Part shown: positions 34,201 through 45,153 of the stretch, in pieces
Layout: each line of letters starts with the position of its first letter
How positions within the stretch are numbered: the stretch's first letter is position 1
NCBI GenBank assembly: GCA_949987705.1
Contig: OX465281.1
Span: forward strand, 226,890,224 to 226,954,223
DNA: 64,000 bases
DNA from: Thereva unica
Lineage: Eukaryota; Arthropoda; Insecta; Diptera; Therevidae
Direction: 5' to 3'
Translations under genes and position numbers: made by a program
The notes under the pieces: model-generated
Database searches by the model: none
Told to the model about the DNA's origin: nothing
Seen by the model: the letters and a program-made list of their open reading frames with translations, nothing else

Positions 34201-37200
34201 AATGAAGCGAAGCAGAGCTTCGGGGTTAATTATGTGCGTCGTTTAGCCTGAACTACATTGAAAAGCAGTGCAGTGCAGCACTGCGAAGTAAAATTTAGAC
34301 TTCTTGTAACTGAACGTGCCAACTCACATTAACTTCACTGCCTGCACTGCACTGCACTGCGCTGCCTTGTCTTAGGTTAATTTCTAAAAAACTGCTTCGC
34401 ACTGCATGCCAATTTCTAAAAAACATCATAGGAAGTTGTCATTGCCATTGTTGTCAAAATGGATGATTAAAAATTGATAGAATTAGTGAGAAATAAGACC
34501 TTTCTAGACAACAAAAGTCACAGGGACTGAAAAAAAAATTACAAAAGATTATATAGAAATAGTCAATGTCAAAATACTGCTTATTGAATGTGTCTTACCA
34601 CGCGTTCTCTAATAAACTACTGCAACATACTGCGCAGTGCTGCACTGCACTGCTTTTCAATGTAGTTCAGGCTTTTGGGGGGGGGGGGTTGGCGGAGGGG
34701 GTTGAGCCGAATCTCACGTGGGGGAGAGGGCCTCGGCAAATATCACATTTTTTTAAGAAACTGTAAAATTGCTAAAAAAAACTGGGTTAAATTAAGTAAA
34801 ACATGTTTCACCACTAAAGACCCCCTTACAGGCAGCCAGTAGGCAGTAGCCTTTTAAACCAAGTTTGCCGGCACGGCCCGACGAAGACTACAGATTACTC
34901 GGTCTGACGGAGGGTGCCAGTCAGGCCATGACATGCAGGTGAAGACATTACACTCAGGCGTCAATTCAAGTGCAAAAATGCTCATGGCCTCAACTAAACT
35001 TCAAAGCGGCTCCAGGCTCACGCCGTGAACCACCGCGAACAAACGCGAACGTAAGTGTGGATGGTGTTCGCGCCTTTCTTTCCGTTCCGAGTGGGTACAG
35101 TATGAATTCTCGCCGTAAATACACGGCTTGAGAGTGAATAGAAATTCAGATCTTCATGGCGATAAATGCCCAAACACAGATTTTTGTCAATTTTCTTGGA
35201 CTGCGGGCCGCATGCAGTTCGTGGTCGGTGCGTTTGTGGTGATACTTAGCCTCAAGGGAAAAACTTTTGGGCCACGGCCTGTCAGCTACCTGTGTATATA
35301 TGGGGCCCTTAAGATATGGCTAGATATGGAACTCTAGAAAGTAGCATAGCAACCTCTCGATTGTTTAGCCGGTTAACCAAACATAACTCGGCGAGTGCCG
35401 CAGCGTACGAGCCAAGTAATACTGACCCCACGAAAAGGCCCTTGGAATATAGAACTACAGGATGGCGCACGCCGAATTTTACCGTAATGTAATTCGTGTT
35501 GAGTGAGTGCTCACATTTTGTTAATTGTGTGTCCACTACAAGCGAAAACGCGAGTGGAATAGAGGAGGGGCAAGGAGTCAAAATTATCAGTTACCTCAAA
35601 TAAAATCTTGCCAAGCTCGCTTCCCCTCCCCCAAATGAACTTTTTATACGCCGGCGCCGTCACTCACAATTCAAATCAGCTGATGGCATTTCTTCTTAAT
35701 GTGTACAAAGCAGATATAATTTGAAAGTCAACTAACCCAATTTGGCAGTCGACTGACCCCGATTTCACTACGGTTACGTACACGGATTTTATATGCGACG
35801 GCCTTTCCTGCAATTCTATATTCTAAAGAAAGGTCTGACTTGTTGTGGATACGCCCGTAAATACATATTTTAAGTGTACCTAAATAATACTAGAGAATTT
35901 TCAAAAGTTAAATCTCACGTGTGATTGGGGGAGAGTGCTTTGAACCAAATTTTACCACATTTCACCAAGGGCAGAAGGGGAGTGGAAAAATCGCATAAAT
36001 CGCCGCACAACCCCTTAACTAATTAGGCTCAGCATAGAACGTGACTCTCGTGTAAAAACATAGATGGGAACGAGAGAGCCGACTATTTAGCCAATCAGGC
36101 TCTCGGATATTGAGATGGTTAGCAACTGAATGGACGCTTCTCTGTTTGATGTTTTGTGCTCTTATATAATATTCAATTTTGTTTATGTCTATATGTTTTA
36201 GCTGAGCCACTGACCAGTGATAAATGTTTCTCAGCCTAGCTCTACTCTATTATTATTACAAATTACTCTATTTCCCTGCAGAGTTTACCCTGGCTTAACT
36301 CATAGTAAGTAGGTTGAGTAAAGTTTCGTTGAACCCTAGAAAACTTCACGAAACTCGTCTGATTAAGTCGGGTTTTGCATATGGGTTTGTTTAAGAACTT
36401 AACCCAGAACCGTCATCGAGCTAACTTGAAGGAAAAAGCTCTCTGTAAACTCAACGAATACTCTACCCCGGTTCATGGAAACACAGTAAATGTCAAGTTA
36501 GTTCAGTATTGGCTTGAATACATACTTTGTTTGACTGGCTCAGTACTGTGTTACGTTTTTATTTTATATAATAGTTCATAAATTCATAAACATAACTACT
36601 TAGAAAAAAATCTATCCCGGACTGTTGACCTCGATGGCGCTAGCTTCCGGGATTGAGATTTTGATGCCGGACTGGATTCCCTACTTCTGTCAATTTTCTA
36701 ACCTTCAAAGTTACTACTAGACATTGCAATATAATGCGAACGACGTGAAGTGACGTGACACTATATCGCGATATGTTGGGCATATTGTTAAGGTCACTTT
36801 AGTTTAGCAAGAAAAATGAAGGAAAATTAAGCTAAGGCGACAGGGGACTTTTTATGTTGCAACTTGCGGTCTTCTCAGGAAAGAAAGTTATTTTATTTAA
36901 AAATTTAAAAACTCACCCCTTTGCATTGCCTATCATCAGACAGCAATCGGACTGCACCTCTTCCCAAAGCCTCCCGTTTTCTTTGCGCAGAAAACAAACG
37001 AAGCTCCTTCCTCTCCTCATCCGTTAGCGAGTGACAATACCGCACCTGAAAATTAAATGAAAAACAACAATTCTGAGAAAAGTGTCCAAACACAAGAAGG
37101 GCTGGAAATTACCTCATTATCTTGAGGAGGAAGCTGTTGCAGCAGCTGCTTCACCCTGTACCGCTCGCCGGCGCTGTTCACGTAAGGTACTTTATCGTCT

Positions 37201-40200
37201 GGCAGTTGAGAAAAATACAGTCGAACCTGCAAATGAAGGAAAGAAAAGATTTTTTAGCAAAAGAATAAGAAAACTTTCTCCGAGATTTTCTTTTTTTTGT
37301 ATGTCTCTGTTATGCTTTCCACCAGGTAAATGACAAAACCAAGCGTCGCCGTGCTGCGGAGCTCCAGCTCCATCCCGTGTGATGCCGTGTTTCCGGATGA
37401 CGAACGACGCGCCATAAACGAGTGAAAATCAATTTCTACGTGACAACTGCTATCGCTACTTTGGGATCTGATTACGTCGGAAAAGGTGCATTCGAATGCC
37501 GATCGCGCTCAATTAATGCCGCTAATTTAATTAATTAATTAATTGACATGTTAATTCGCACAGAGCAGGTTGTGAATTAGACGCTGCCCAGACTCTAATG
37601 GCGGACCAATGGCCCCGACCAGATTCACTGGATCTCACCTACTATGTAGAGTGATCTTGAATGCGGGCAGACGGCGTTCACCGTTTAGGCGAGATTCAGT
37701 TAAGATTTTTTTACCTGCCTAGGTCTTGACTAGCTGCCGGGCAGGTGGAAAGTTAAGTGAATGTAATTACATGCTCCATTACAAATTTGGACGAGACTTA
37801 CTCGGCCGGCTGCAGTGAAATGTGGTTTTTCTGGACACGGGACTCTGCTGCTGCTGACCCATTTGGGGACACCGTGAAAATCGAAAGTTTCGCGCTCCCC
37901 ACTGGGATGGGTACACACCGGCACAGGTAACGGGTACCATCCTCCACTTAGGTTCTTATTTTTTCTCACATAAGCTCGGATGCATCTTTAGGTTAATCTA
38001 TGCTGACATGCACTTCAGCCATAATCGCTGATTGAAGTGCTGCAGTAATTACCGGAGAATTGCTTAATTTTTCCTCCGAACTTCCATCGGCAATCTGTCA
38101 TTAAGTTGTTTCGAAGATGATTGTTTGGTTTTGCAACGTTTCCACTAATGGCTTCGGTTTTGTAATAACGATGACGTATGTGTTTTCGGGCGGGCGGAAA
38201 ATGTTTAGTTCAATAATGGAAAATTTCTTTCTATTTGAATGGAAAACGAGGAAACGCCACCAATTCACGGTTCACCGGCGAAATTCGTGGAAAAAAGTTT
38301 CAAGAGTTGCCCAAAAAGGCCAGAAACGTGAGCATGCTTTCCGCTACCTTTGGCCCAAGCAACTTGCTCCTCGGCTAATTGGGTTGTTAACCAATTTGTA
38401 TGCGGCTAATTGCATCCAAAAAAAACTGGGAGTTTTACGCAACAATGACTTAATTAACTCCAATTTTTCCTATTATTTTCCTCGATTCTGGGTTCATTTG
38501 TAGGTGGGTACTCTCAGGTGACTGCCAGAACTTCCAAGCATAGGTATGGATTTTTCCAGTTTAGTCAGGGTAGTTCCTGATAATTAGTCTAGTTGAAACT
38601 ATTTTTTTTTTTTTATTTAATTGGTCTGAGATTTATAATGAATGGCAATTAAAGCGACAAAGTGATATTTGAAACTGATGAAGTTGTGACCAATTCATGT
38701 TAGGACAGAGTCAAAAAATAAGTTAAGTTAAAAGTAACAGACGTTCGTGCTATATCAGTGCAATAGTGTATGCGGATAAGTTCTTTGAAAATATAGCCTG
38801 TTTGTTGTCATATAAATTGCTGGTGTAGTAATTTATAAAATTGTCTTACGCTTCAAAAATCGATCGTTTATTGACGCATTACTATTGATTAATGACGCAT
38901 TACGGAATGAATGGATAAAGCAGTTAGAATATATTCGATTTCAAATTACGAAAACATGTCCGCAAAAGTAAAAGGAATGCTAGCGAGGTTCGACGAATTT
39001 CTGCAATGGAAACACTCAGAAAACATCAGTGTCGTTTTACCAAGCGGTCCAAACCAAGTACCAATCACCTGGAATGCTGCTTGACCTACGTAATCGAACG
39101 AGAACCGGTATGTTGTGTGTGCTAATGGCACCCTTTATGATCACCAAAATAATTACCCTTTTTCTTCATCATACAGCGTGTTCCGTTACTCACGGTACAA
39201 AGGAAAATGGCAGATAGTACATAAAAAATTATCGCAGAAAAAAGTAAAAGGGAGGGGGCGGTAACTCTTTTCGTTTTCGAGATATGGCGTTTTGAAGGTT
39301 TTTTGGTAGAGGTTTACATATTACCCTGTATTTTTGTCACCTTATTAGATATTTTAATGAATAAGACATCAATATACGCAGAATACTTATCTAAATCTGT
39401 AAAAGTCAAGGGGTCAACCCACCAACATCCAGAGTTATGAGTCATCAAAGACAAAATTTTGTTTTTTTTTTTTTCACTAAAATTTCCACTTCAACCATCT
39501 TTTTCTCCAAAAAATACGTAATTAACCAATATGTTGTTTTAGAAAATTGGAAAGCTTGGACAATTTCCTATGAATAATGGCTAACAACTATTACGCTACG
39601 AACTTTACTTTTGAAGTTATTAGCAATTTTAATGGTGAAATTGGCTCTATTTCAAACCGACGCTTCAGCCCAAGGCACAAACGACGAGTTCGATTGCCCA
39701 ATAGGTGGTGCCAGACCAACATAGCTATACTGCTGAGCATGGTAGGTAGCTCTTCTTTCGATTTATGGATATTGTAGATGTGAGCCAAAAAAAATATGCT
39801 TTGGAAACAAAAGTCAGAACACCCCCTCAAGGCAGCCATGCCGGTTTATATGCAACTTTATCGTTTCCTCTATGTTTCATTTTTCTTCATATTTTGCCTA
39901 TTGTTTTAATACAAATAGAAGATAAACAATGTTTTCGCACAAGGCAAAAGTTGAAACGGAATGAATTAACCGATGAAGAATTTCGTGAGTTATGGACTCG
40001 GTGGAATCAGACGAAGAAGGCGGTGATTTTAGCAGCGATGATGACTTGAAAGATCCAGATTTCATGCCGCTTGGACTCAGTGCTGAAGACGACGAATGAT
40101 TGCATTGCAAACTTCATTCAAGAAATGAATGCAAATGAAATGCCTGATTTTATAGTACAAGCTGTCAACTTGTCGTTCAGAGCTATTGGAACAGAAATGC

Positions 40201-43123
40201 TTTTCCAGCCATCAAGCACACGATGCCCGTTAAGAAGTTTATGGCGATAAAAAAATATTCATCGTTTCAAAATGAAAGTCATTGAATTGGAAAAGGTCAG
40301 TCAGGCTACGATCCATTGTTTCGCATCCGAAAGTTAGCTGATGAAATGAACAAACGGTTCGATTCGATTCCAAAAACCGTTCGATTATGTATCGATGAGC
40401 AAATATGAAGCACGAAATTGAAACATCATCTTCGCTAGTTTATGCCAAATAAACCACACGAATCAAATTGTTCGTGTTATGCTATTCGCTATGCATATCG
40501 CTTTAAAATTTACAACAGTGCTTGCGATAACGTGATTATACCTGGCCTTGCTGATCTTGGAAGCACTGCGAATATTGTTCACAACATATATTTCGACCAT
40601 TTTTATACATCATTGTACACTGCCTTTGTTGATATATTTGCGTGCAAGAGGAATTTACAGTTTAGGCACGATTAGAGTCAACAGAATTCAAAACTGCAAG
40701 CTTCCACAGGACAAGGATATGAAATATAAAGACAGAGGCTATTCAACTGAATATGTGGGCCTATGGTGTTGACATTAGCACTGTATTGTAGAAAGACAAC
40801 AAGCCCGTGCGATTAGCATTGACTTATGTTGGCAACGTACCATTTGCAAAAACGAATCCAAACGAGCAAACCGCAAAGGTACCTTGTTATGATTGGACAC
40901 AAAAGAAATATGTCTATACGAATATAGTCATATGGGTGGCGTGGAATTGATGGATGGTCTTATGGGTCGATATCATATCCGAGCGAAGGTACGAAACGCA
41001 ATGGTTCGGCTTTTTTCTCATTTGATCGATATGGCTGCGACGAACGCATACCTGTTATATCGCCGAAAACATGCTGAGCTTTGAAACTGAGTGTGAGTCG
41101 TTGTTGCAGTTACCTAAACGATTGCTGCTGGTCTTGTTGCTTACTCATCGAAACGTAATTTTGGACGACCATCAACTTCAAACGATACACAACAACCGAC
41201 TAAGACGACAATCGGTACAAAAGCATAACATCCTGCTACAGACTTACTTACAACAAGTTCGATCACTCTCCAGTCTGGCTTGGTAAAGAAGGCAAAAAAA
41301 AAATGAAAATTTTGCAAATCATCGCAAACACAATATATTTGTGATCTTCATATCTGCTGCTCAAACAGTAAAAACTGCTTTTACGATTACCACCATCAAA
41401 AGTAATCAAATTTTTGCTTCTTGCATTTGTTTTTTTAATTCTTTTTCATGTAAACTGGCATAGCTGCCCTGAGGCATCCTTTACCTTTTCTGACTTTCGT
41501 TTTGGTTTATTTCAATTTTGCCTGTTAAAGGGTTAAGATATTTTTTGTGACTAGGTGTTCAGAATGCCAAAACAGCTGATAGTCACAAGAATAGTTACAA
41601 GAGTGAGAGTCAATGAGGGTAGAATCTACTCTGGTATTCCTTCAACTATTACCGAACCAACAGAAAATTTGAGCGTGAAAACTTAACACATACATAATGT
41701 GCTTCTGTTTACTACGAGTACGAACGTGAGTAGGAAATATAATTATCAGCATACACACGAATATCTTCGTGCCAAGACAGGAAAGCTTTTTGTGATTAAG
41801 GAATACCCGTCTAGGCCTGGAGAACTAGTTCAGTAACAGTTGAAGGGATATCAGTGTAGATACCGACGATGAAAAGCACGAATAACAAAAGCTTGTGACT
41901 TATGACTGGTCACAATTTTCATTGTTAAGTTCACTTCAGTTTCAATAGATTCAATAAGTGCTGAGTGATAAGGGTTTATCTTATAGAAGATTACCAACTG
42001 TGAACTGATTTAATTATTTAAAATAATAAAATACAAGGCCTGGCTAGCGTGACTTGGGCCAAGCTGCACTTATCTAGGTTATTTCATAAAAACTAAATGA
42101 ATTTCATAACCCAAACAATTTTTGGGTGTATTTTGTGATTTTGTTTTTAGTTTTAGAAATCTGATGGTAGTGTAGTATAGGCAAGATTCTCTACAAAGAA
42201 AATGTAAGAAACGCATTCAATTCGAAACGTTAAACACATTCTATATTTATGGTTGGTATCACAATTTATTTAATAATTTTACGACTCTTACGTAAATATA
42301 ATTTTATTTCATTTCTGTGGAAGTTCGACACATTTCACATTGAAAAGAAAATTTCCCATTTCAACACTTCAACACAAAAAACTAATTTCGTGTCAATGAA
42401 CCGTGATTCCTCATAAAATGGGGCGCGACAAGCTATAAACAATTACCATCCATCTAGACGACTTCACTGAATTTCGAGAGAAAATCCATGATTGACTTCT
42501 TCTCTTAAATTACACAAGATCAATTTTCCGCATAATTTACCTCAGACATAAGAGCAGCAGGTAAAGTGAACATTACCACCACCACACGGAGCAAAGCATT
42601 CCCGTAGGGCGTTTCACCGAGGTGCGCTGAATAGCAGCATTCCTTGCTGTTCCATTCGTAGATTAATTATTTACCAAACATACTATTAATCTATTTTAAC
42701 TGTAAGTTACATCTGCATATGCTACATAAGAGTCTATTGATTCTCACCTGATCAGGTCTCAATCCGGGCGGTACCCAGGTGTACTCCTCCAGAGCGCATC
42801 CGCTATCATCATCGGATTGTGAGTGTCTCTGAAAGTCTACCTGGTGGCTGGGATGATAAGCCTTATAGTTGCTTCTCAATGGCGATGATGTTGTGGGATT
42901 CAATGGAAGACTTGGCGGCGGTGGTACTCGTCTGTGGGGTGAAGGTTGAACCGGCGGAGTACTACTAGCGGGACGTGAATCAACCGTGGATCTAGACGCT
43001 AGATCTGGATTATTTTCCGTATGCTGTTGAAATTGGCAAGCCATTGGCATTCCTGCTAGCCTCTCGTTATCACCTGGATACTGCATGTAGTGGTCCGTCA
43101 GAGGAGTACTCGTCTTGGAGCTG
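24015..43123 (-). CDS. pk: prickle-family PET/LIM planar cell polarity protein, five 3' coding exons
   Basis: The exons are 43123-42748, 37226-37113, 37045-36917, 31562-31359 and 25214-24015. All have AG/GT borders, and the four internal junctions are phase 0. They encode 673 residues: a Ser/Pro/Gln-rich lead-in, a PET domain (about 104-206), LIM1 (204-262), LIM2 (269-329) and LIM3 (329-384). A long low-complexity tail follows, with an Arg-rich patch and a Cys/Ser cluster, and the protein ends in CIIS. Prickle proteins are cytoplasmic or membrane-associated planar polarity factors that act with Van Gogh and Dishevelled; a terminal CAAX box is known to be prenylated in this family. The first exon here begins with a single base completing a codon, so at least one more coding exon lies upstream. 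Drosophila pk makes isoforms that differ in 5' exons, which may also be true here. Espinas is a less likely alternative, because the tail pattern [13 protein letters not shown] resembles pk. Confidence 0.88.
25840..28620 (+). mobile_element. LOA/I-like LINE, decayed, interrupted by a related LINE end
   Basis: Segments are 25840-25995 and 26469-28620. Endonuclease: [11 protein letters not shown], then [20 protein letters not shown] and [38 protein letters not shown] and [13 protein letters not shown]. Reverse transcriptase: a [18 protein letters not shown] stretch and [16 protein letters not shown] (motif C YADD). C-terminal Cys/His region: [20 protein letters not shown] with CRRCG and the HLLSTYPAF segment. 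It lies in a prickle intron, antisense to the gene, and carries many stops. Confidence 0.75.
25996..26468 (+). mobile_element. 5'-truncated LINE 3' end inserted into a related LINE
   Basis: It contains the C-terminal region [38 protein letters not shown] and [20 protein letters not shown] with CPAL, then a stop, a 3' UTR with GGGGTACGTACACAATAGG and a (TAA)n tail. The 18-base sequence ATCCCAGAAATGACSAAG flanks it (25978-25995 and 26469-26486; one mismatch), a target-site duplication. Confidence 0.75.
28754..29957. mobile_element. Harbinger-type element with TTA duplication
   Basis: Long inverted ends start AGCTATGGTTTCCTACGAAG and continue through CGGCACCGTCATGTAGCG and an ACGGnGAGTGACGT-like block. 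TTA flanks both sides (28751-28753 and 29958-29960), as expected for PIF/Harbinger. A second inward-facing copy of the left end starts near 29795, so a shorter MITE-like unit (29795-29957) is nested or tandem at the right. The body holds a transposase N-terminal fragment. Confidence 0.75.
29587..29756 (-). pseudogene. Harbinger transposase N-terminal fragment
   Basis: A minus-strand frame begins [20 protein letters not shown] and continues [20 protein letters not shown], ending KFS and a stop. The acidic start, then R..EEGSY..L...L..N..KF, matches the beginning of HARBI1-like transposases just before the FRM motif. Nothing of the catalytic core follows, so the element is non-autonomous. Confidence 0.55.
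30057..30434. mobile_element. 378-base MITE with GGGGGG ends
   Basis: The ends GGGGGGTTATCCTGGAATGC, continuing GATTCGAAAGT, are exactly inverted at the right (30404-30434). No clear target duplication or frame was seen. A smaller inverted pair (TCCGTCAGTGG...TGACTGACGGA, 30309-30358) lies inside. Confidence 0.7.
31359..31562 (-). CDS. pk: prickle exon: LIM1 and start of LIM2
   Basis: This 68-codon exon lies between TTGTCTTTCAG and GAG|GTAAAA. It contains the [12 protein letters not shown] core and the [12 protein letters not shown] stretch followed by CGRHHAE, so LIM1 is complete. It ends PRCSACDE, the start of LIM2. The next intron (25215-31358) is about 6.1 kb and is full of LINE and Harbinger-type sequence. 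Confidence 0.93.
31563..34244. other. prickle intron, no gene recognised
   Basis: This is part of the intron between the PET-end and LIM1 exons. Frames at 32075-32296, 32436-32633, 33401-33664 and 33892-34179 show no family signature. Confidence 0.45.
34245..34673. mobile_element. 429-base MITE with AGCCTGAAC ends
   Basis: The ends AGCCTGAACTACATTGAAAA, continuing GCAGTGCAGTGCAGCACTGCG, are inverted at the right end over about 40 bases. The interior has further (CTGCA)n-like runs around 34338-34365. TTT occurs on both sides. It lies in a prickle intron, and a G-run follows the right end. Confidence 0.7.
34674..36145. other. prickle intron, no gene recognised
   Basis: It starts with a run of 13 G. 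Short frames at 35128-35337 and 35309-35581 are unsupported. Confidence 0.4.
36150..36245 (+). mobile_element. possible LINE family B 3' end fragment
   Basis: The segment with TTTATGTCTATATG, TTAGCTGAGCCACTGA and GTTTCTCAGCC resembles 22040-22135 at the 3' end of LINE family B (TTCAGCTGAGCCACAGA, GTTTCTCAGCC). The match is short and may extend upstream. Confidence 0.4.
36917..37045 (-). CDS. pk: prickle exon: end of PET domain and first LIM1 cysteine
   Basis: This 43-codon exon lies between AATTTTCAG and GGG|GTGAGT. It begins [20 protein letters not shown] and ends DDRQCKG. The final Cys is the first zinc ligand of LIM1, and its partner Cys opens the next exon. The following intron is about 5.35 kb and holds a MITE at 34245-34673. 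Confidence 0.92.
37113..37226 (-). CDS. pk: prickle exon: central PET domain
   Basis: This 38-codon exon is too short to stand out as an open frame. It lies between TTTCCTTCATTTGCAG and GAG|GTAATT. It begins [20 protein letters not shown] and ends [11 protein letters not shown], the conserved middle of the PET domain. It joins in frame to both neighbours. The intron after it is only 67 bases (37046-37112), typical of fly short introns. Confidence 0.9.
37227..39925. other. prickle intron, no gene recognised
   Basis: No coding signal. It contains a TTAATTAATTAATTAATT run at about 37525-37545 and a fragment near 39176 (GTGTTCCGTTACTCACGG) of unknown repeat type. Confidence 0.4.
39930..41532 (+). 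pseudogene. piggyBac-type transposase relic with right TIR
   Basis: The start reads [10 protein letters not shown] then, shifted, [20 protein letters not shown], the acidic N-terminus typical of piggyBac transposases. Later frames give [30 protein letters not shown] and [20 protein letters not shown] with [20 protein letters not shown], the conserved piggyBac core. The right end CAATTTTGCCTGTTAAAGGG is followed by TTAA (41533-41536), matching the CCCTTTAAC TIR and TTAA target of the superfamily. The left end was not found. Dead from many stops; lies in a prickle intron. Confidence 0.85.
41537..42747. other. prickle intron, no gene recognised
   Basis: AT-rich with no open frame of note. Confidence 0.45.
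42748..43123 (-). CDS. pk: prickle exon: linker and start of PET domain
   Basis: A pyrimidine tract ending TTCTCTTGCAG precedes the exon, and it ends at GATCAG before GTGAGA. It gives about 125 residues, starting [12 protein letters not shown] and ending [11 protein letters not shown] then [10 protein letters not shown], the hallmark opening of prickle PET domains. The in-frame Met at 43086 is internal: the reading frame stays open and family-like through to the acceptor, so it is not the natural start unless an isoform uses it. A CAG repeat at the acceptor leaves a 3-base choice for the border (43123 or 43120). Confidence 0.87.
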
Positions 43124-43766
43124 CTGCAAGAGAAAAGGCATAAAATTTAATGAAATTGCAACATAATTTCCGTGCATGATTATGATTTTGATGTTGTTCT
43201 CGCCTACATACACTTCGGCCACAAATACCCATCTATACACCTTTCAGAGCCATCAAAAGGTTTAGTAAAGATGTTCACTAATTATCTATGAATTTCTAAA
43301 GTGCGAATATAACAGTAAATGGCCGTGTATCTAGTTAGGGAACATTGCGTTTTGTAAAAGAACAAGAAAAAGCATAAAGTAGAAGAAAATACCTGCTGAT
43401 TGCCTCTTAAGACAAGTGGCCAGCGCGCGATTCAAGTATAATGATTTATCACTTTAGAACAGGTGACGTAGCCGAAGAAGGTAACCAGCCCAGAACTAGT
43501 CGAGGGACGGACCTGACTTATGAGTTTAATCTTGAGCTATGTCGCATGCAACAATTTCAGGAAACACAACTCCCTGGAGACGACGATTAACTCTTAATCC
43601 GTGGGTTTTGCTACCGTTTCTTGCCCGGAAAGCGACGTTTTTTTGTAAATTGAAAATTGGAGAAAGAAAAATAAATATATTGAGGAAAATGGCTCGTTTA
43701 TTACAGTGGATACAAGGGGGGGAAATGAGGGACATGTCCCCAAGAGTTTTATGATTTATTGGTAAA
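43124..43766. other. upstream of the first visible prickle exon, no gene recognised
   Basis: Only short overlapping frames at 43526-43754 on both strands, with no family pattern. No prickle 5' exon could be identified here. Confidence 0.4.
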
Positions 43767-43809
43767 ACAGACTTAACTATCTGTAATATTACAAGATAGT
43801 TAAGTCTGT
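43767..43809. repeat. perfect hairpin
   Basis: ACAGACTTAACTATCT pairs exactly with AGATAGTTAAGTCTGT around an 11-base GTAATATTACA loop that is itself nearly palindromic. Confidence 0.7.
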
Positions 43810-43844
43810 GGTTGTACCGATGGGGTTAAATAGATCACATCGTG

Positions 43845-44154
43845 TTACAATCAGAGCTAAAACATAGGTCTAGACAGCTTTTTTTATACCCAGTAAAAAT
43901 AGACATTGAACTGCAGCACAAATCGAGAATAGCTAAAGGATACCAAAAGAAGCCTTGTATCTACTACAAGATGACAAAAGACCAAATTGGCAAACCACGG
44001 TCAAGGTGGGAAGACAATGTTAAGACCGATGCAGTAAAACTGCTCAATACAAGAAACTGGAGGCAAGCTGCGGAGCAGAGAGAAGTTTGGAGGAAGAAGC
44101 TGATGGAGGCCCAGGTTCGTATTGGGCCGTAGAGACATCGAAGAAGAAGAAGAA
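43845..44154 (+). pseudogene. RTE-type LINE C-terminal fragment
   Basis: The frame ends GKPRSRWEDNVKTDAVKLLN then NWRQAAEQREVWRKKLMEAQ, the common C-terminus of RTE-like elements (GRPR.RW.D.V...RNWR..A..RE.W). A stop and a (GAA)n tail near 44139-44154 mark the 3' end. It is 5'-truncated. Confidence 0.65.
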
Positions 44155-44396
44155 CATTGAATATAGATACTGAACGGGTGGTTCTTTATTCGTGGATGAA
44201 CCTCAAGTTAGTTAGTGTAGCCTAGAATGGAGCAGATCTTATGTAGACAGGCTCTTGTGGTTGCGGGGTTTTCACTTTCTGGGGTTTACTTTATTCTCGG
44301 ACACCTTTTGGCTTGAGGCCCGGGGCAAGTCGTCACAGTTGCCCTCCTTTGTGAGAGGCCTGGGCATATCACTCCGCTATCAAACAAAAACAATAA

Positions 44397-44532
44397 ACTC
44401 AAACAACATCCAAGAGTTCAACCGCTAGGCTCATTCTTAGCACATCATATCCTTTTTATATCTTCAAGCTTAGCTACTAGATATGGCACCATGACGCGAA
44501 CGACTTGACGGACTGGTAGTATAAAGAATTAT
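44397..44532 (+). pseudogene. LINE family A 3' end fragment
   Basis: ACAACATCCAAGAGTTCA and a UTR block (AAGCTTAGCTACTAGA, CACCATGACGCGAACGAC, GACGGACTGGTAGTA) match the 3' end of the intact element at 49312-52387. It abuts an RTE end on its right. Confidence 0.65.
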
Positions 44533-44539
44533 ATCTTCT

Positions 44540-45153
44540 TCTTCTTCTTTGATCCGTTTAGCTGACGGTCCGTGCGGAGCGTCCGCACAACGGATTCGCT
44601 GCTGTCGGTGCCGCTGAGTCACGAACTCTGTTCACGATTAGCTTCCATTCTTACCGGTTTTTGGCGACGTCTCGAGCCTCGGTAACTGATAACCGTTGAT
44701 TCTTTAGGTCACCCTCGATATTCGTTAGCCAGGTTTCGGTGCCGATCGCTGGATTCTCCAACCTAAGGAGCCGGCCACGTCAGAGAAGTTAACGTGGCAA
44801 GCGGGGTCATCATCCATTCGGCAAACATGTCCACGTTTTTGCATTTCTTTTTCGATCAGTGTCTGCTGATCGCATCTTTGTCAAACTCTCTCGTTTCGAA
44901 GGCGATCGCGTAGTAAGACACCCAGGATCTGCCTCAAGCATCGCATTTGGAAGACTTCGAGTTTCTTAGCGTCCAGTTTGAGCAGTGTCCACGTATCAGA
45001 TCCATAAAGAAGAGTCGGAAGGAGAGGTGAGGCGAAGGTTACCGTTGCCTGGACGATGCGGCTGTGAACGGACGTCGATGCTACTTTTGTATTTTTGTTG
45101 CCGTACAACCTCTTTTCACGGATAGCGCAGCGATGTACGCAGAATACTCCCAC
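44540..45153 (-). pseudogene. RTE-type LINE 3' fragment with (GAA)n tail
   Basis: The minus frame reads VQATVTFASPLLPTLLYGSD then TWTLLKLDAKKLEVFQMRCL and RQILGVLLRD, the YGSE/DTWTL...RCLRQILG pattern of RTE elements. The sequence continues in shifted frames to a (GAA)n tail (plus-strand TTC repeat near 44547-44561). Confidence 0.75.

Noticed and set aside
42691..43086. A stand-alone 131-residue gene starting at the Met at 43086
   Set aside because: It is an internal prickle exon: the frame is family-like back to the acceptor at 43124, and the last 18 codons lie past the donor in the intron.
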